Positions 25,535 through 34,284 of a DNA stretch of 64,000 bases are shown here, piece by piece. Source of the stretch: Stutzerimonas stutzeri. GTDB taxonomy: Bacteria; Pseudomonadota; Gammaproteobacteria; Pseudomonadales; Pseudomonadaceae. Below the pieces are notes generated by a model. It had not been told where the DNA came from, did not search any database, and saw nothing but the letters and a program-made list of their open reading frames with translations. The translations under genes were made by a program, and so were the position numbers. The number at the start of each line of letters is the position of its first letter. Position 1 is the stretch's first letter. The stretch is taken from positions 1-64,000 of the forward strand of contig NZ_JAAMQZ010000011.1 in the NCBI RefSeq assembly GCF_013522825.1, given 5' to 3'.

Positions 25535-27541
25535 ATGCGGCTATTTCTCTGCGAAAAACCTTCGCAAGGCAAGGACATCGGGCGCCTGTTGGGCGCAAGG
25601 CAGCGCGGCAATGGTTGCCTCAACGGCCCCGGCGTCGTCGTGACGTGGTGCATTGGCCACCTTGTCGAAGCCGCGCCGCCGGAAGCCTATGACGAACAGC
25701 TCAAGCGCTGGACGATCGAGCAACTTCCCATTATTCCCCAGCACTGGCGGGTTGAGGTCAAACCCAAGACCGCAGCGCAATTCAAGGTCGTCAAAGACCT
25801 TCTGAGCAAGGCGACCGAACTGGTCATCGCCACCGACGCCGATCGCGAAGGCGAACTGATTGCGCGCGAGATCATCGATCTCTGTGGCTATCGCGGCCCC
25901 ATTCAACGGCTGTGGTTGTCAGCACTGAACGACGCCTCGATCCATGCCGCGCTCGGCAAGCTGAAGCCTTCGGGCGACACGCTGCCCATGTATCACTCGG
26001 CGCTGGCGCGCTCCAGAGCGGACTGGCTGGTGGGGATGAACCTGAGCCGCCTGTTCACCCTCCTGGGGCGCCGGGCCGGCTATGACGGCGTGCTGTCGGT
26101 CGGACGCGTGCAGACCCCCACGCTCAGACTGGTGGTCGATCGCGATCGTGAAATCGCGGCCTTCGTCTCCGTCCCGTTCTGGTCCATCGAAGTGGCGCTG
26201 TCCTGCACAGGCCAGACATTCACCGCGCAGTGGCTGCCGCCATCGGCCAGTACCGACGATGCAGGCCGTTGCCTGCAGGAGCCTGTTGCGCAGCAGGCGG
26301 CGCAGCGCATCCGCGCCGCTGGCGCTGCTCAGATGGTATCGGTCGAGACCGAACGCATGCGCGAAGGCGCGCCATTGCCGTTTGATCTCGGCACCTTGCA
26401 GGAAGTGTGTTCCAAGCAGTTCGGCCTCGATGTCCAGGAGACGCTAGAGATCGCCCAATCCCTGTACGAGACGCACAAGGCCACCACCTATCCACGCAGC
26501 GACTCCGGCTATCTTCCCGAAAGCATGCACGCCGAAGCGCCCACGGTGCTCGACAGTCTGCTCAAGACCGATCCGAGCCTGCGCCCGATCATCGACCAGC
26601 TCGACCGCACCCAGCACTCGCGCGCCTGGAACGACGCCAAGGTGTCGGCCCACCACGGCATCATCCCCACGCTCGAACCGGTGAATCTGTCGGCGATGAG
26701 CGAAAGAGAACTGGCCGTCTACCGCCTGATCCGCGCCCACTACCTGGCGCAATTTCTGCCGCCGCATGAGTTCGACCGCACGACGGCAAGACTCTCCTGT
26801 GGCGACCAGGCACTGCAGGCCGTGGGCAAGCAGGTGGTCGTGCCGGGTTGGCGCCTGGTGCTGGCCGAACCGCAGCCAGACGATGCCGGCGATGACACAG
26901 CACCCCGCAGCCAGGTGCTGCCAGCGCTACACCAAGGGCTGGCCCAGGTGGCCGGGGTCGATCTAAAGGCGCTCAAGACGCTGCCGCCGCGCCCGTACAC
27001 CCAAGGTGAGTTGGTCAAAGCGATGAAAAGCGTCGCCAAACTGGTGTCAGACCCACGCCTGAAACAGAAATTGAAAGACACCGTGGGCATCGGCACCGAA
27101 GCGACCCGCGCCAATATCATCGGCGGCCTGTTGAGCCGTGGCTACCTGATCAAGAAAGGACGGGCCATCCGCGCCTCGGATGCCGCCTTCACGCTCATCG
27201 ACACCGTGCCCGCCGCGATCGCAGATCCCGGCACAACCGCGGTGTGGGAACAGGCGCTCGACATGATCGAAACCGGACAGCTCGCGCTCGATACCTTCAT
27301 CGACAAGCAGGCGGCCTGGGTCACGCAGTTGATTGCGCAGTACCGTGGCACCTCGCTGTCCATCAAGATTCCCCAGGGGCCAGCATGCCCGCAGTGTGGC
27401 GGTGCCACGCGCCAGCGCAGCGGCAAGAGCGGTCCATTCTGGTCCTGCGCGAAATACCCCGACTGCAAGGGAACGCTGCCCATCGAATCGGGCAAGCGTG
27501 CCGCGCCGCGCAAGCGCCGCGGTGGCCCGAAGGCCTCCTGA
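25535..27541 (+). CDS. topB: DNA topoisomerase III
   Basis: A 668-residue type IA topoisomerase of the plasmid/ICE TopB type. The TOPRIM domain shows TDADREGELIAREI; the catalytic Tyr lies in ATTYPRSDSGYL; and the C-terminus has a zinc ribbon (CPQCGG...CAKYPDCKG). It decatenates replicated or transferring ICE DNA. It is the last gene of the replication module. The start ATG (MRLFLCEKPSQG) is the family's normal N-terminus. Confidence 0.95.
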   Translation: MRLFLCEKPSQGKDIGRLLGARQRGNGCLNGPGVVVTWCIGHLVEAAPPEAYDEQLKRWTIEQLPIIPQHWRVEVKPKTAAQFKVVKDLLSKATELVIATDADREGELIAREIIDLCGYRGPIQRLWLSALNDASIHAALGKLKPSGDTLPMYHSALARSRADWLVGMNLSRLFTLLGRRAGYDGVLSVGRVQTPTLRLVVDRDREIAAFVSVPFWSIEVALSCTGQTFTAQWLPPSASTDDAGRCLQEPVAQQAAQRIRAAGAAQMVSVETERMREGAPLPFDLGTLQEVCSKQFGLDVQETLEIAQSLYETHKATTYPRSDSGYLPESMHAEAPTVLDSLLKTDPSLRPIIDQLDRTQHSRAWNDAKVSAHHGIIPTLEPVNLSAMSERELAVYRLIRAHYLAQFLPPHEFDRTTARLSCGDQALQAVGKQVVVPGWRLVLAEPQPDDAGDDTAPRSQVLPALHQGLAQVAGVDLKALKTLPPRPYTQGELVKAMKSVAKLVSDPRLKQKLKDTVGIGTEATRANIIGGLLSRGYLIKKGRAIRASDAAFTLIDTVPAAIADPGTTAVWEQALDMIETGQLALDTFIDKQAAWVTQLIAQYRGTSLSIKIPQGPACPQCGGATRQRSGKSGPFWSCAKYPDCKGTLPIESGKRAAPRKRRGGPKAS

Positions 27542-27558
27542 AAGACAGCGAACCCGTC

Positions 27559-27662
27559 GTCACGTTGACCACCCCCGGCAACGTGACCACCGCCCCGCAG
27601 CCCTGCGAGGCTCCCAGCACGCGATACCTTCTGTTGCGGTGTGCGCGCCCCTTGCGAGGGGC
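27559..27662 (+). terminator. two hairpins following topB
   Basis: A perfect 9-bp stem GTCACGTTG/CAACGTGAC (27559-27587) is followed by GCCCCT/AGGGGC with a tetraloop (27647-27662) and then a T-run (CCTTTTTTCC at 27669-27678). The pair may end topB transcription. Confidence 0.5.
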
Positions 27663-27730
27663 GAGAAGGCCTTTTTTCCTCGAATCACGCACCGCGTATT
27701 CCCTCGATCAGTAACAGTCCCGCCCGCTGC

Positions 27731-27786
27731 GAAGGGTCTCCTGATGCCTTGCCTGCCATGGGGGTCGAGGCATCAGGAGACCCTTC
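27731..27786. repeat. 18-bp perfect inverted repeat
   Basis: GAAGGGTCTCCTGATGCC (27731-27748) and its exact complement (27769-27786) flank a 20-nt spacer. The structure is far longer than a normal terminator stem and sits in a 950-bp region without an intact gene. Possible roles: recombination or transfer site, single-strand origin, or strong RNA structure. Confidence 0.6.
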
Positions 27787-27966
27787 AGGGTTGGCGGTAT
27801 TCGACACCGGCGCCCACCGGTGAAAAGAACGGGCTCCCTTTGTGCGCGGATGTGCGCCAGACGATGCCGGCCCCAACCACGACAAGGGCCGGGTGAATGC
27901 TGAGACAGCGAACGGTTCCACCGACGACCGCAACCTGAACCAGTACACGGGTGGTTTCCTCCTCCA

Positions 27967-27995
27967 AGCCGAAGGCGCCCAGCCTTCGGCGTGTT
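27967..27995 (+). terminator. terminator-like hairpin in the topB-downstream gap
   Basis: GCCGAAGG/CCTTCGGC arms (8 bp) enclose a 7-nt loop and are followed by GTGTTTT. The region 27663-28072 has no supported gene. Confidence 0.5.
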
Positions 27996-28072
27996 TTCTC
28001 CTGCGCATCCGCCATGACGACCCGGCAATTCCGCCTCGGTCACACGAACAGGAGACACCCGAACGAATCCTC

Positions 28073-28204
28073 AACCACAAGCCGGCCGCCGATGCGCCGC
28101 GCTACAAGGCGATTGGCAATTCGATGGCGGTGCCGTGCATGGCCTGGCTGGGCCGGCGCCTGCTGCAAACCCTGGACAACGCGGGGCGCACGACTGCGCA
28201 TTGA
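28073..28204 (+). pseudogene. C-terminal remnant of a cytosine-5 DNA methyltransferase
   Basis: About 44 codons read RYKAIGNSMAVPCMAWLGRR, the conserved last motif (motif X) of Dcm-type C5 methyltransferases. No upstream catalytic motifs (PCQ, ENV) were found in any frame between topB and this point, so only the tail remains. It suggests that a methyltransferase gene once stood here and was deleted or replaced. Confidence 0.6.
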
Positions 28205-28248
28205 TCAGCGACACCATGCAACGGCAGGCGCATTGTCGGGCCTGCATC

Positions 28249-28381
28249 GCTGATTCGTCAGCCGTTGCCAGCAGCCAAGGTCGTGCAGGCTGCGTCGCGG
28301 ACCCTCCGCGCCGACCGTCCTTGTCCGCATCGCATCGTGCCGCGGACACGCGCCCATCCCGGGCGTCGATGCTGCTTCTCC
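28249..28381 (+). promoter_or_regulatory. five-hairpin intergenic element, copy 1 (leader of GHKL ATPase gene)
   Basis: Five consecutive stems: GCTGA/TCAGC (28249-28262), GCAGCC/GGCTGC (28271-28293), CGCGG/CCGCG (28296-28310), GTCCGC/GCGGAC (28323-28347, loop containing GCATCG) and CGCCC/GGGCG (28351-28365), then the tail TCGATGCTGCTTCTCC. Two further hairpins (GGGCC/GGCCC and GCACCGG/CCGGTGC) lead to the start at 28495. Confidence 0.7.
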
Positions 28382-28494
28382 CTCGGGCCGACCGGCCCAT
28401 TCCCCTTCCCACCGGCATCCGCCTGTTCAGTGCCCCGTCGCACCGGGCAGCGCTGTGCCTGTCCGGTGCAAACCATTATCCAAGGAGTCATCTC

Positions 28495-30087
28495 ATGAGA
28501 ACCCTTCGTCTCAAGACCAACCAGCACAGCCTCATCGCCAATCTGCGCCATGCGTTCAACCAGGGCTCGATGCTGGGCGAACTGTTACAGAACGCCCGCC
28601 GCGCCCAGGCCAGCGCGATCCACATCACGGTGAGCCAGGACAGCCTGACCATCACCGACGATGGCATCGGCATTACCGACCTGCAGACCTTGATCTTCAT
28701 CGCCGAATCCGGCTGGGACAAGCGACTCAAGGCGCGCGAGAACGCCTTCGGCCTCGGCGTGCTCTCGACCTTGTACTTTGCCGATACCCTGACGGTGCAT
28801 TCGCGCGACAAACTGTTCAGCGCGCGAACCGCCGAGATCATTGCCGGCGAGCCGATCGAGGAAGACATCGCAGGCTTCCATCTGGAGGGCACCGCCATCC
28901 ACCTCGAAGGCGTCAAGCCGGTGCAGGCCGGGCAGGATCTGCCCACCTGGGTGGAGCACGAGCTCCAGCGTCTGTGCGAAGCCTTTCCGGTGCCGGTCTG
29001 GCTCAACGACGCTGAAGTGCTACGCCCGTTGGCGAAGCCCGATCTGCCCTGGCGCGAGACGTCCATGGGCAAGGTCTTGATCAATCTGTCCGGTACGCGC
29101 ACGCAGTGGCGCTGCTTTCTTCAGGGCTTGCCCATCGGCGGACGACCTATCGACAGGCTGCCCACGAGCCAGGAACGCCAGGTCGTCCTGCTGCCTGACA
29201 ACACGCTGGCGAAGCTCCCGGATCGGCAGCACCTGCTGAACGAGACGGAAGATCATCCACGTATCCAGGCTGCGGTCGATCAGGCCTACCGCGAGGCACT
29301 GATCGAGAAGAAGCAGGCGCTTGCCGCCAGCGACTTCGTCACGCACTACGCGCATGTCTGCCTCAACTCGTCGAACGCCGATCTGCTCAACGACGTGCCC
29401 TTCGTTCCTCTGTCCTGGTTCCGGGACTGGGACGAAGAGCCGGCCGGCTATCGTCAATACTGGCGGCGTTATCTGGGCGGAAATGGCGTGATCGCCCAAC
29501 AGGCCCTGGAAGTGCTTGGTGTCTGGCAGATCGAGCCCGACGACGAAACCGCGCCGACCGCCGAGATCTACCTGGAAGCGGCCAAAGCGTATGTACTCGA
29601 CGAGCCCGGTCTGGATGAAGGCCACTGGCTCAAGCGTCTGATCAAGGTCGTCAGCCCTGAGCAGGTGCGCATCAGAACCGGCACCACCTTGCATCGAGAG
29701 GTTAATCCCGGACTTGCCGACTACGAGGTGGAGTTGGAATTGGTCGATACCCTGCATGTCGGGCTGGAGGGCCATCCCGGGACGGTGGAGTACGCAGTGG
29801 AGGCCGTGCGCAAGGGATACACGCTCTACCTGACCCCCTCGGCGGGGGCCAGAACCGGGTTGGTCTGCGACTATGTGTTCGACGATCGCTACGGTGAGGA
29901 TCGTGAAGATGAGGACGCACTCCTGATCGAAACCTTCATCGCCGTAGGCTGCTCGTCATCAGCCGATCGCGTGGTCCAGGCGCTGCTGCCGTACGCGCTG
30001 CGCTATGGCGTGCAACCCAAGCTGGCCGGCGCCACCGTGCGCCTGGTCTTCGATGACACCGGCAAATTGCAGGCGGTCACTGCCTGA
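28495..30087 (+). CDS. GHKL-type ATP-binding protein (Hsp90/MutL-like fold) of the ICE accessory block
   Basis: A 530-residue protein whose first 150 residues form a GHKL ATPase: N box GELLQNARRAQAS (Glu29, Asn33), G1 box TDDGIGI (Asp56) and G2 box AFGLGVLS. The rest is an ICE-specific region with no recognised domain. The start MRTLRLKTN is fixed by AAGGAG 8 bases upstream; a longer frame runs through the structured leader and is not coding. A strong terminator follows at 30105-30130, so this is probably a single-gene unit. A chaperone-like or DNA-transaction role is possible but unproven. Confidence 0.85.
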   Translation: MRTLRLKTNQHSLIANLRHAFNQGSMLGELLQNARRAQASAIHITVSQDSLTITDDGIGITDLQTLIFIAESGWDKRLKARENAFGLGVLSTLYFADTLTVHSRDKLFSARTAEIIAGEPIEEDIAGFHLEGTAIHLEGVKPVQAGQDLPTWVEHELQRLCEAFPVPVWLNDAEVLRPLAKPDLPWRETSMGKVLINLSGTRTQWRCFLQGLPIGGRPIDRLPTSQERQVVLLPDNTLAKLPDRQHLLNETEDHPRIQAAVDQAYREALIEKKQALAASDFVTHYAHVCLNSSNADLLNDVPFVPLSWFRDWDEEPAGYRQYWRRYLGGNGVIAQQALEVLGVWQIEPDDETAPTAEIYLEAAKAYVLDEPGLDEGHWLKRLIKVVSPEQVRIRTGTTLHREVNPGLADYEVELELVDTLHVGLEGHPGTVEYAVEAVRKGYTLYLTPSAGARTGLVCDYVFDDRYGEDREDEDALLIETFIAVGCSSSADRVVQALLPYALRYGVQPKLAGATVRLVFDDTGKLQAVTA

Positions 30088-30104
30088 TCGGTGCCATCCC
30101 TCCA

Positions 30105-30130
30105 CGCCTCCGATTTCGGGGGCGTTTTTT
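30105..30130 (+). terminator. intrinsic terminator after the GHKL gene
   Basis: CGCCTCC/GGGGGCG stem (one G-T pair), 6-nt loop and six T residues. Confidence 0.8.
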
Positions 30131-30250
30131 CTTCTTGCGGGCCGACGCAGAACCGGTTCGCGCTACCGGGTGCGGGCGAATCCGGCTGTGCTGATTTCCC
30201 GTTTCCGGATGACGCGGACAGTACCAGAACCGATGCTGGCATCCGCTGTT

Positions 30251-30381
30251 GCCGACATTGTCGGCTTCGCCAGCAGCCAGGGTTTCAGGCTGCCGTGGAG
30301 CTTGCTCCATGCCACCCGCCAGTTCGCCGTCGCATCGCTCGGGCGAACGCTGCCCATGCGGGCATCGATGCCTCTTTCTCC
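30251..30381 (+). promoter_or_regulatory. five-hairpin intergenic element, copy 2
   Basis: Stems: GCCGAC/GTCGGC (30251-30265), GCAGCC/GGCTGC (30273-30293), TGGAGC/GCTCCA (30296-30309), GTTCGCC/GGCGAAC (30322-30348, loop with GCATCG) and TGCCC/GGGCA (30351-30364), then TCGATGCCTCTTTCTCC. It occupies the 361-bp gap between the terminator at 30130 and the gene at 30449. Confidence 0.7.
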
Positions 30382-30448
30382 AACCTACGGGATGAGCGCT
30401 TCGTCCCGCAGGGGCGTGGCGTTTCCCGACTGATCTCAAGGAATGTCC

Positions 30449-31012
30449 ATGGAAACCATCATCACGCAAGACCGCATCACCCTGAAACACCTCAAGGTCG
30501 CGGATTTCGCCAGCGAAGAGACGCTGTGCTTCACTGCCACCGTCCTGTTCGATGGCGTTGCCATTGCCGATGCCCGCAACGACGGGCACGGCGGTTCCAC
30601 CTTCATCCGCGCACTCGGCGGTCAGGCTGCACGGCTGGCCGAGGCCGAAGCCTTCGCCAGGAGCCTGCCCCCCGACATGCTGAAAGGTGGCATCTCCGGC
30701 GAGGACGACGACCCGCTGGTCATCGACATCACGCTCGACTACCTGGTCGATCATCTGGCTGAAGCACAGCATGCCGAGCGCAAGCTGCGCACCGCCTACA
30801 CCCGCGACATCGCCAACAAGGTGCTGTTCATCAGGGACGGCAAGCTGCTGTTCCTGAAAGGCATCAAGCTCAAGGCCATCGCCGACCGCGCCGGGTACTT
30901 CGCGGCGCTGCGCGCACGGCAGGAAACACCCATCGTCATTCTGGCCGAGCTGCCACCAGACGAGGCTTTCGCCTTGTGGAAGCAGCATGTCCTGGGCGGC
31001 GAATCGTCCTGA
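30449..31012 (+). CDS. ICE accessory protein of unknown function
   Basis: A 187-residue soluble protein with no recognised domain. The start METIITQDRITLKHL has AAGGA six bases upstream; an ATG two codons earlier lies too close to that site. It appears helical in its second half (VDHLAEAQHAERKLRTAYTR). Flanked by a five-hairpin leader and an intrinsic terminator, it is a free-standing unit. Similar short genes fill this block in related ICEs. Confidence 0.8.
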   Translation: METIITQDRITLKHLKVADFASEETLCFTATVLFDGVAIADARNDGHGGSTFIRALGGQAARLAEAEAFARSLPPDMLKGGISGEDDDPLVIDITLDYLVDHLAEAQHAERKLRTAYTRDIANKVLFIRDGKLLFLKGIKLKAIADRAGYFAALRARQETPIVILAELPPDEAFALWKQHVLGGESS

Positions 31013-31039
31013 TCCCCAAGGCTTCCCGAGCCTCCACAG

Positions 31040-31062
31040 CCCCGCGATTGCGGGGTTTTTTT
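31040..31062 (+). terminator. intrinsic terminator
   Basis: CCCCGC/GCGGGG stem with GATT loop followed by seven T residues, 27 bp after the previous stop. Confidence 0.85.
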
Positions 31063-31142
31063 CGTCCATCAATCGGGACGCCTCGGATTCCCATTTGCGC
31101 ATGACGCCGGCGCGGCGCTGGCTGAATCTGCCTGCATGTGTC

Positions 31143-31279
31143 GCTGACCTCGTCAGCACCATGCCAGCAGCCAGGGTTTCAGGCTGCCGCGGGATTTCCC
31201 TCCCGTGCGACCCACACCAGTCCGCCATCGCATCGAGTCCGCGGACGCGCGCCTTCATGGTGCCGATGCCGATTCATCC
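31143..31279 (+). promoter_or_regulatory. five-hairpin intergenic element, copy 3
   Basis: Stems: GCTGAC/GTCAGC (31143-31157), GCAGCC/GGCTGC (31167-31187), CGGGA/TCCCG (31190-31205), GTCCGC/GCGGAC (31220-31246, loop with GCATCG) and GCGCC/GGTGC (31249-31263), then CGATGCCGATTCATCC. It lies between a terminator and the gene at 31345 in a 332-bp gap. Confidence 0.7.
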
Positions 31280-31344
31280 ACCGCCAGCGGGAGCTGCCAT
31301 CCCGTCAGGGGCAGGGCCGCCTCGCTTCTTAAAGGAGTCCGTCC

Positions 31345-31557
31345 ATGTTCCAGCAAAGCTCGTTCGGCCACTTGGCCCTGATCTACGCAGGCAAACACCT
31401 ACCCCTCGAAGTGCTTCACAGCGCCGCCGGCCACTACATCGGTACGCGCGACATCGAAGGCCCCGTCTCCCGCGAGTCGGCCGAGTACTTCCGCAGTTCG
31501 GCGGCAGCCCAGCGAGCCCTCGACCGAGGCGGCTGGACCCAGCTGCCCACCCCTTGA
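31345..31557 (+). CDS. small ICE protein of unknown function
   Basis: A 70-residue protein (MFQQSSFGHLALIYAGKHLP, continuing to a helical C-terminus) with a strong AAAGGAG ribosome-binding site. No domain recognised. Only 23 bp separate it from the next gene, so the two are probably co-expressed from the five-hairpin leader. Confidence 0.65.
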   Translation: MFQQSSFGHLALIYAGKHLPLEVLHSAAGHYIGTRDIEGPVSRESAEYFRSSAAAQRALDRGGWTQLPTP

Positions 31558-31580
31558 TCCCCATCCATGAGGAGACCGTC

Positions 31581-31973
31581 ATGAATCAGCTTCTACCAAC
31601 CGACGTCGTCGATCAGATCATGCGTGAAACGCGCCATTTCGAGCGTGCGCCCGAGGCCTTTTTCGAGGCTTGGAAACGCGGTGCGGAAATCGCCGGGCCC
31701 GAGTGGTTTGGCGATGGCACCCGCGAAGGCCTGCGCCGTGCCGCCAGCAAGTGGGACTTGCGTCCGAACCTGCTGGAACTCAACGACGCCCTGGGCGTTT
31801 TGAGCGGCGGACAGCGCATGTTCCTGTCCGCGATGGTGAGCTTCTACAACTCGCGCGAGGGCGCCGCGATGCTCAAGCGCTGCGGCTTCGAGGGGCTTTC
31901 CGACCTCGGTGGCCTGGATCTGGAGCGGCGTCAGGTGATCGCCGATCTGGTACTCAACTACAGCGGCTGGTAG
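31581..31973 (+). CDS. ICE protein of unknown function
   Basis: A 130-residue, probably helical protein starting MNQLLPTDVVDQIMRETRHF behind a GGAG ribosome-binding site. It contains LGVLSGGQRMFLSAMVSFYN, an ordered conserved-looking core, but no known catalytic motif. Follows the 70-residue gene closely. Confidence 0.75.
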   Translation: MNQLLPTDVVDQIMRETRHFERAPEAFFEAWKRGAEIAGPEWFGDGTREGLRRAASKWDLRPNLLELNDALGVLSGGQRMFLSAMVSFYNSREGAAMLKRCGFEGLSDLGGLDLERRQVIADLVLNYSGW

Positions 31974-32013
31974 GTCCGAACGACCGACCACCGCCATTTT
32001 CTCAACCCCCAGC

Positions 32014-32047
32014 GAGGGACATCCGTCCCTTCGGGGCGGTGTCCCTC
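32014..32047 (+). promoter_or_regulatory. intercistronic hairpin (class 2)
   Basis: GAGGGACA/TGTCCCTC (8 bp) with an internal GTCCC/GGGGC pairing, 24 bp before the start at 32071. Confidence 0.55.
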
Positions 32048-32070
32048 CATTCTTCCCACAGGAGCGACCC

Positions 32071-32532
32071 ATGTCCCGAAATCCATCCTTTGCCGTCGTC
32101 CTCGAAGGAGGCCTGGTGCAGGCCATCGTCGTGCAGGACTGGCCCGATCATCTCCCGCTGCCGCCATTCGCGGTAGTGGACTACGACACCGAAGGCGCGG
32201 CCGACGACGAAATCGTCTGCTTCGACATCGGCAACTCCGAAGCCGAAGCCCTGTGCCGCAGCAACACCCCCACGGTGTTCGAGTCCTTGCCGGACGCGCT
32301 GTCACCACGGGTTGTGCTTGCCGCACTGGGCGAGCCCGTCCTGGATGACGCACCCGAACCGCTGGCGATCGCCCGCCGGGTGCGGCAGAACGTCCTCGAT
32401 CTGGATGCCCGGATCAACACCAGCGAGCAGGCACCGACGGGCGACGACTACAACGCGCTCTACGTCCTGGCCAACTGCGGCCTGATCGAACTGCTGAAGT
32501 CTCTGGGCGACCCCACCGACTTCGGCGAATAG
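32071..32532 (+). CDS. acidic ICE protein of unknown function
   Basis: A 153-residue acidic protein (start MSRNPSFAVVLEGGLVQAIV, ribosome-binding site AGGAG) with a beta-rich N-terminal half and a helical C-terminal half (DDYNALYVLANCGLIELLKS). No family recognised. Lies in a run of unknowns whose spacers each hold a GC-rich hairpin. Confidence 0.75.
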   Translation: MSRNPSFAVVLEGGLVQAIVVQDWPDHLPLPPFAVVDYDTEGAADDEIVCFDIGNSEAEALCRSNTPTVFESLPDALSPRVVLAALGEPVLDDAPEPLAIARRVRQNVLDLDARINTSEQAPTGDDYNALYVLANCGLIELLKSLGDPTDFGE

Positions 32533-32574
32533 CGCTTTTCCCACCATTGCCCGAAGCCACGGTTTCGGGTTCAT

Positions 32575-32600
32575 CCCCGCGGATGCCATGTCCGCAGGGG
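32575..32600 (+). promoter_or_regulatory. intercistronic hairpin (class 2)
   Basis: CCCCGCGGA/TCCGCAGGGG (nine pairs with one bulged A), 33 bp before the start at 32634. Confidence 0.55.
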
Positions 32601-32633
32601 CTGGCTCCGCATCACCAACCAGGAGCCACCCCC

Positions 32634-33296
32634 ATGGCAAACAACTACTACGACGCCACCGGCGTCCTCGTTCTCGACCAAGTCACCCCGGTGATTACCG
32701 CGCTGTTCGGCGGTTTGAAGCTGGATGCCTCATACCCCGGCAACGGCGAGGTCTACATCGCCCAGATTGCCGAAGACAGCGGCGCGCATTGGGACGATGT
32801 CTGCGAAGACCTCGTTGCACTGGCCCAGTCGCTGGGGCTGTCCGTGCCCAGCGAGGGCCCTCCCACGATGGACGACGTTCTGGCCGTGCTTTCCAGGCAT
32901 TTCGGCACCGACCAGGACGAAGATCTGCAGCACCTGATCGAACACCATCGTTTCGAGGACGACTCGGATCTCGACGCGCTGTTCCTGATCGCCACGCGAC
33001 TCGACGATGGTCACGGCCTCAAGGAGATTCGCTTCGAGGGTTGCTGGTATTGCAGCAAACCACGCCTCTTCAACTTCGGCGGTGACGGTTCTTTCATCAG
33101 CCGCGAGTTCTCGATCTTCGGTGCCTCCGGTCAGGTGCTCGATCTCGGCAACCGTATCCGGCAAGCCCTTCTGATTCAGAACCTGGAGGCTGCTGCCAAT
33201 CTGTTCGCCCGGGAAACACAACGCCTGCTCGCCGGCATCACCGACGAAACGCAGCGCCGGCAATTGCAACACCGCCTGTCCGAGCTGTTGAGCTGA
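32634..33296 (+). CDS. acidic ICE protein of unknown function
   Basis: A 220-residue acidic protein starting MANNYYDATGVLVLDQVTPV behind CAGGAG. A WYCSKPRLFNFGGDG segment mid-protein looks like a compact fold with Cys and Trp, but no known domain was recognised. The C-terminus is helical and basic. Part of the co-directional accessory block. Confidence 0.75.
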   Translation: MANNYYDATGVLVLDQVTPVITALFGGLKLDASYPGNGEVYIAQIAEDSGAHWDDVCEDLVALAQSLGLSVPSEGPPTMDDVLAVLSRHFGTDQDEDLQHLIEHHRFEDDSDLDALFLIATRLDDGHGLKEIRFEGCWYCSKPRLFNFGGDGSFISREFSIFGASGQVLDLGNRIRQALLIQNLEAAANLFARETQRLLAGITDETQRRQLQHRLSELLS

Positions 33297-33354
33297 CAGG
33301 CCGCGATACGCCGCTTGATCCATACCGGTGCCGCCTGCCGGCACCACTTCCTTT

Positions 33355-33379
33355 CCCACTGGGGTCGATCCCCGGTGGG
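33355..33379 (+). promoter_or_regulatory. intercistronic hairpin (class 2)
   Basis: CCCACTGGGG/CCCCGGTGGG (ten-position stem, one T-G pair) with TCGAT loop, preceded by a second stem GGTGCCG/CGGCACC near 33328-33346. Confidence 0.55.
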
Positions 33380-33417
33380 GGTTGGCCCTGCGTCACCCCT
33401 CACCGGAGAATCAAACC

Positions 33418-34161
33418 ATGGACCACTCATCCAATCCTTTCGCCCGCGGCTACTACGGTTTCGAGATTCGGCGCCTTGCCGTCATCAGCTACGACGAGCG
33501 CCACCCGCAAACCTTTCTGCCGCTGCATCCATCGCAGGCTCATCTACCCGATGACAAGGTGGCGTACCAAGCGTGCATCTTCAACGATGATTTCGTGCTG
33601 ATCACCGAAGGCCAAACGGTGCCCGCCGAACTCGATGCCTTGTGCTGCGGCAGCGGCGCCGTGCAGGCCGTGTACCACAGCATCTATGGCCGAACCCTCG
33701 ATAGAGGCTTCATCCATGTGGGCGACAGCTACACACTGGAATATGCCCAAGCGGTGGTGCGCAATCTGCAGTTCGAGACGGGCTTCTACAGCCGTGCCTG
33801 GGAGATCAGCACGGCCCACATCACCGAAGCATCGGGCCGCTACCTGTGCGAACTGGCGGATATCGCCACACCGAGCGGGTTCCTGTTCGTCGCCTTTCGC
33901 ATCCCGTACAGCCCAGCCATCGGCGTCAAGCTGATCGCCACACCCTGGACGGATGAGAACCTGATGCACGTCGAAGGCATCACCGCCGAGCAACTGCGCC
34001 GGGAGCACCTGTCCAAGGGCATGCCCGAGGATCTGACCGACGTACTGGCGCTGGCCGGACAGGCTGACGTCAGGGTGCTGGTATTCGATGCTGATGCCAA
34101 CGAACTCGATGGTCTGACCGTCTTCGAGGAAGAGGACGACCCCCCCTCTGTGGACACCTGA
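33418..34161 (+). CDS. ICE accessory protein, possibly DUF5983-like
   Basis: A 247-residue protein with a FEIRRLAVISYDERHPQTFL N-terminal block and a long acidic C-terminus (VFEEEDDPPSVDT). Proteins of similar layout in related ICEs carry a DUF5983 label; I recall that assignment but cannot verify it. No catalytic motif. An intrinsic terminator lies 18 bp downstream, closing the 31.3-34.2 kb unit. Confidence 0.75.
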   Translation: MDHSSNPFARGYYGFEIRRLAVISYDERHPQTFLPLHPSQAHLPDDKVAYQACIFNDDFVLITEGQTVPAELDALCCGSGAVQAVYHSIYGRTLDRGFIHVGDSYTLEYAQAVVRNLQFETGFYSRAWEISTAHITEASGRYLCELADIATPSGFLFVAFRIPYSPAIGVKLIATPWTDENLMHVEGITAEQLRREHLSKGMPEDLTDVLALAGQADVRVLVFDADANELDGLTVFEEEDDPPSVDT

Positions 34162-34179
34162 CCAGTCATGTCCCCCCGA

Positions 34180-34203
34180 GCCCCTCCGATGAGGGGCTTT
34201 TTT
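34180..34203 (+). terminator. intrinsic terminator
   Basis: GCCCCTC/GAGGGGC stem with CGAT loop and six T residues. Confidence 0.88.
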
Positions 34204-34284
34204 CTGCCTCGGGAATGCGGTGCAGGCCGGTTCGGTTAATCGCAGGCCGAGCCGGCCAGGCTCTGCCATCCTGCTGCCATGTTC

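Noticed and set aside
25281..25598. 105-codon minus-strand gene before topB
   Set aside because: It overlaps the topB start and lacks a ribosome-binding site; a gene remnant is possible but not supported.
28135..28494. Extended start for the GHKL ATPase
   Set aside because: The extension runs through the five-hairpin element; AAGGAG fixes the start at 28495.
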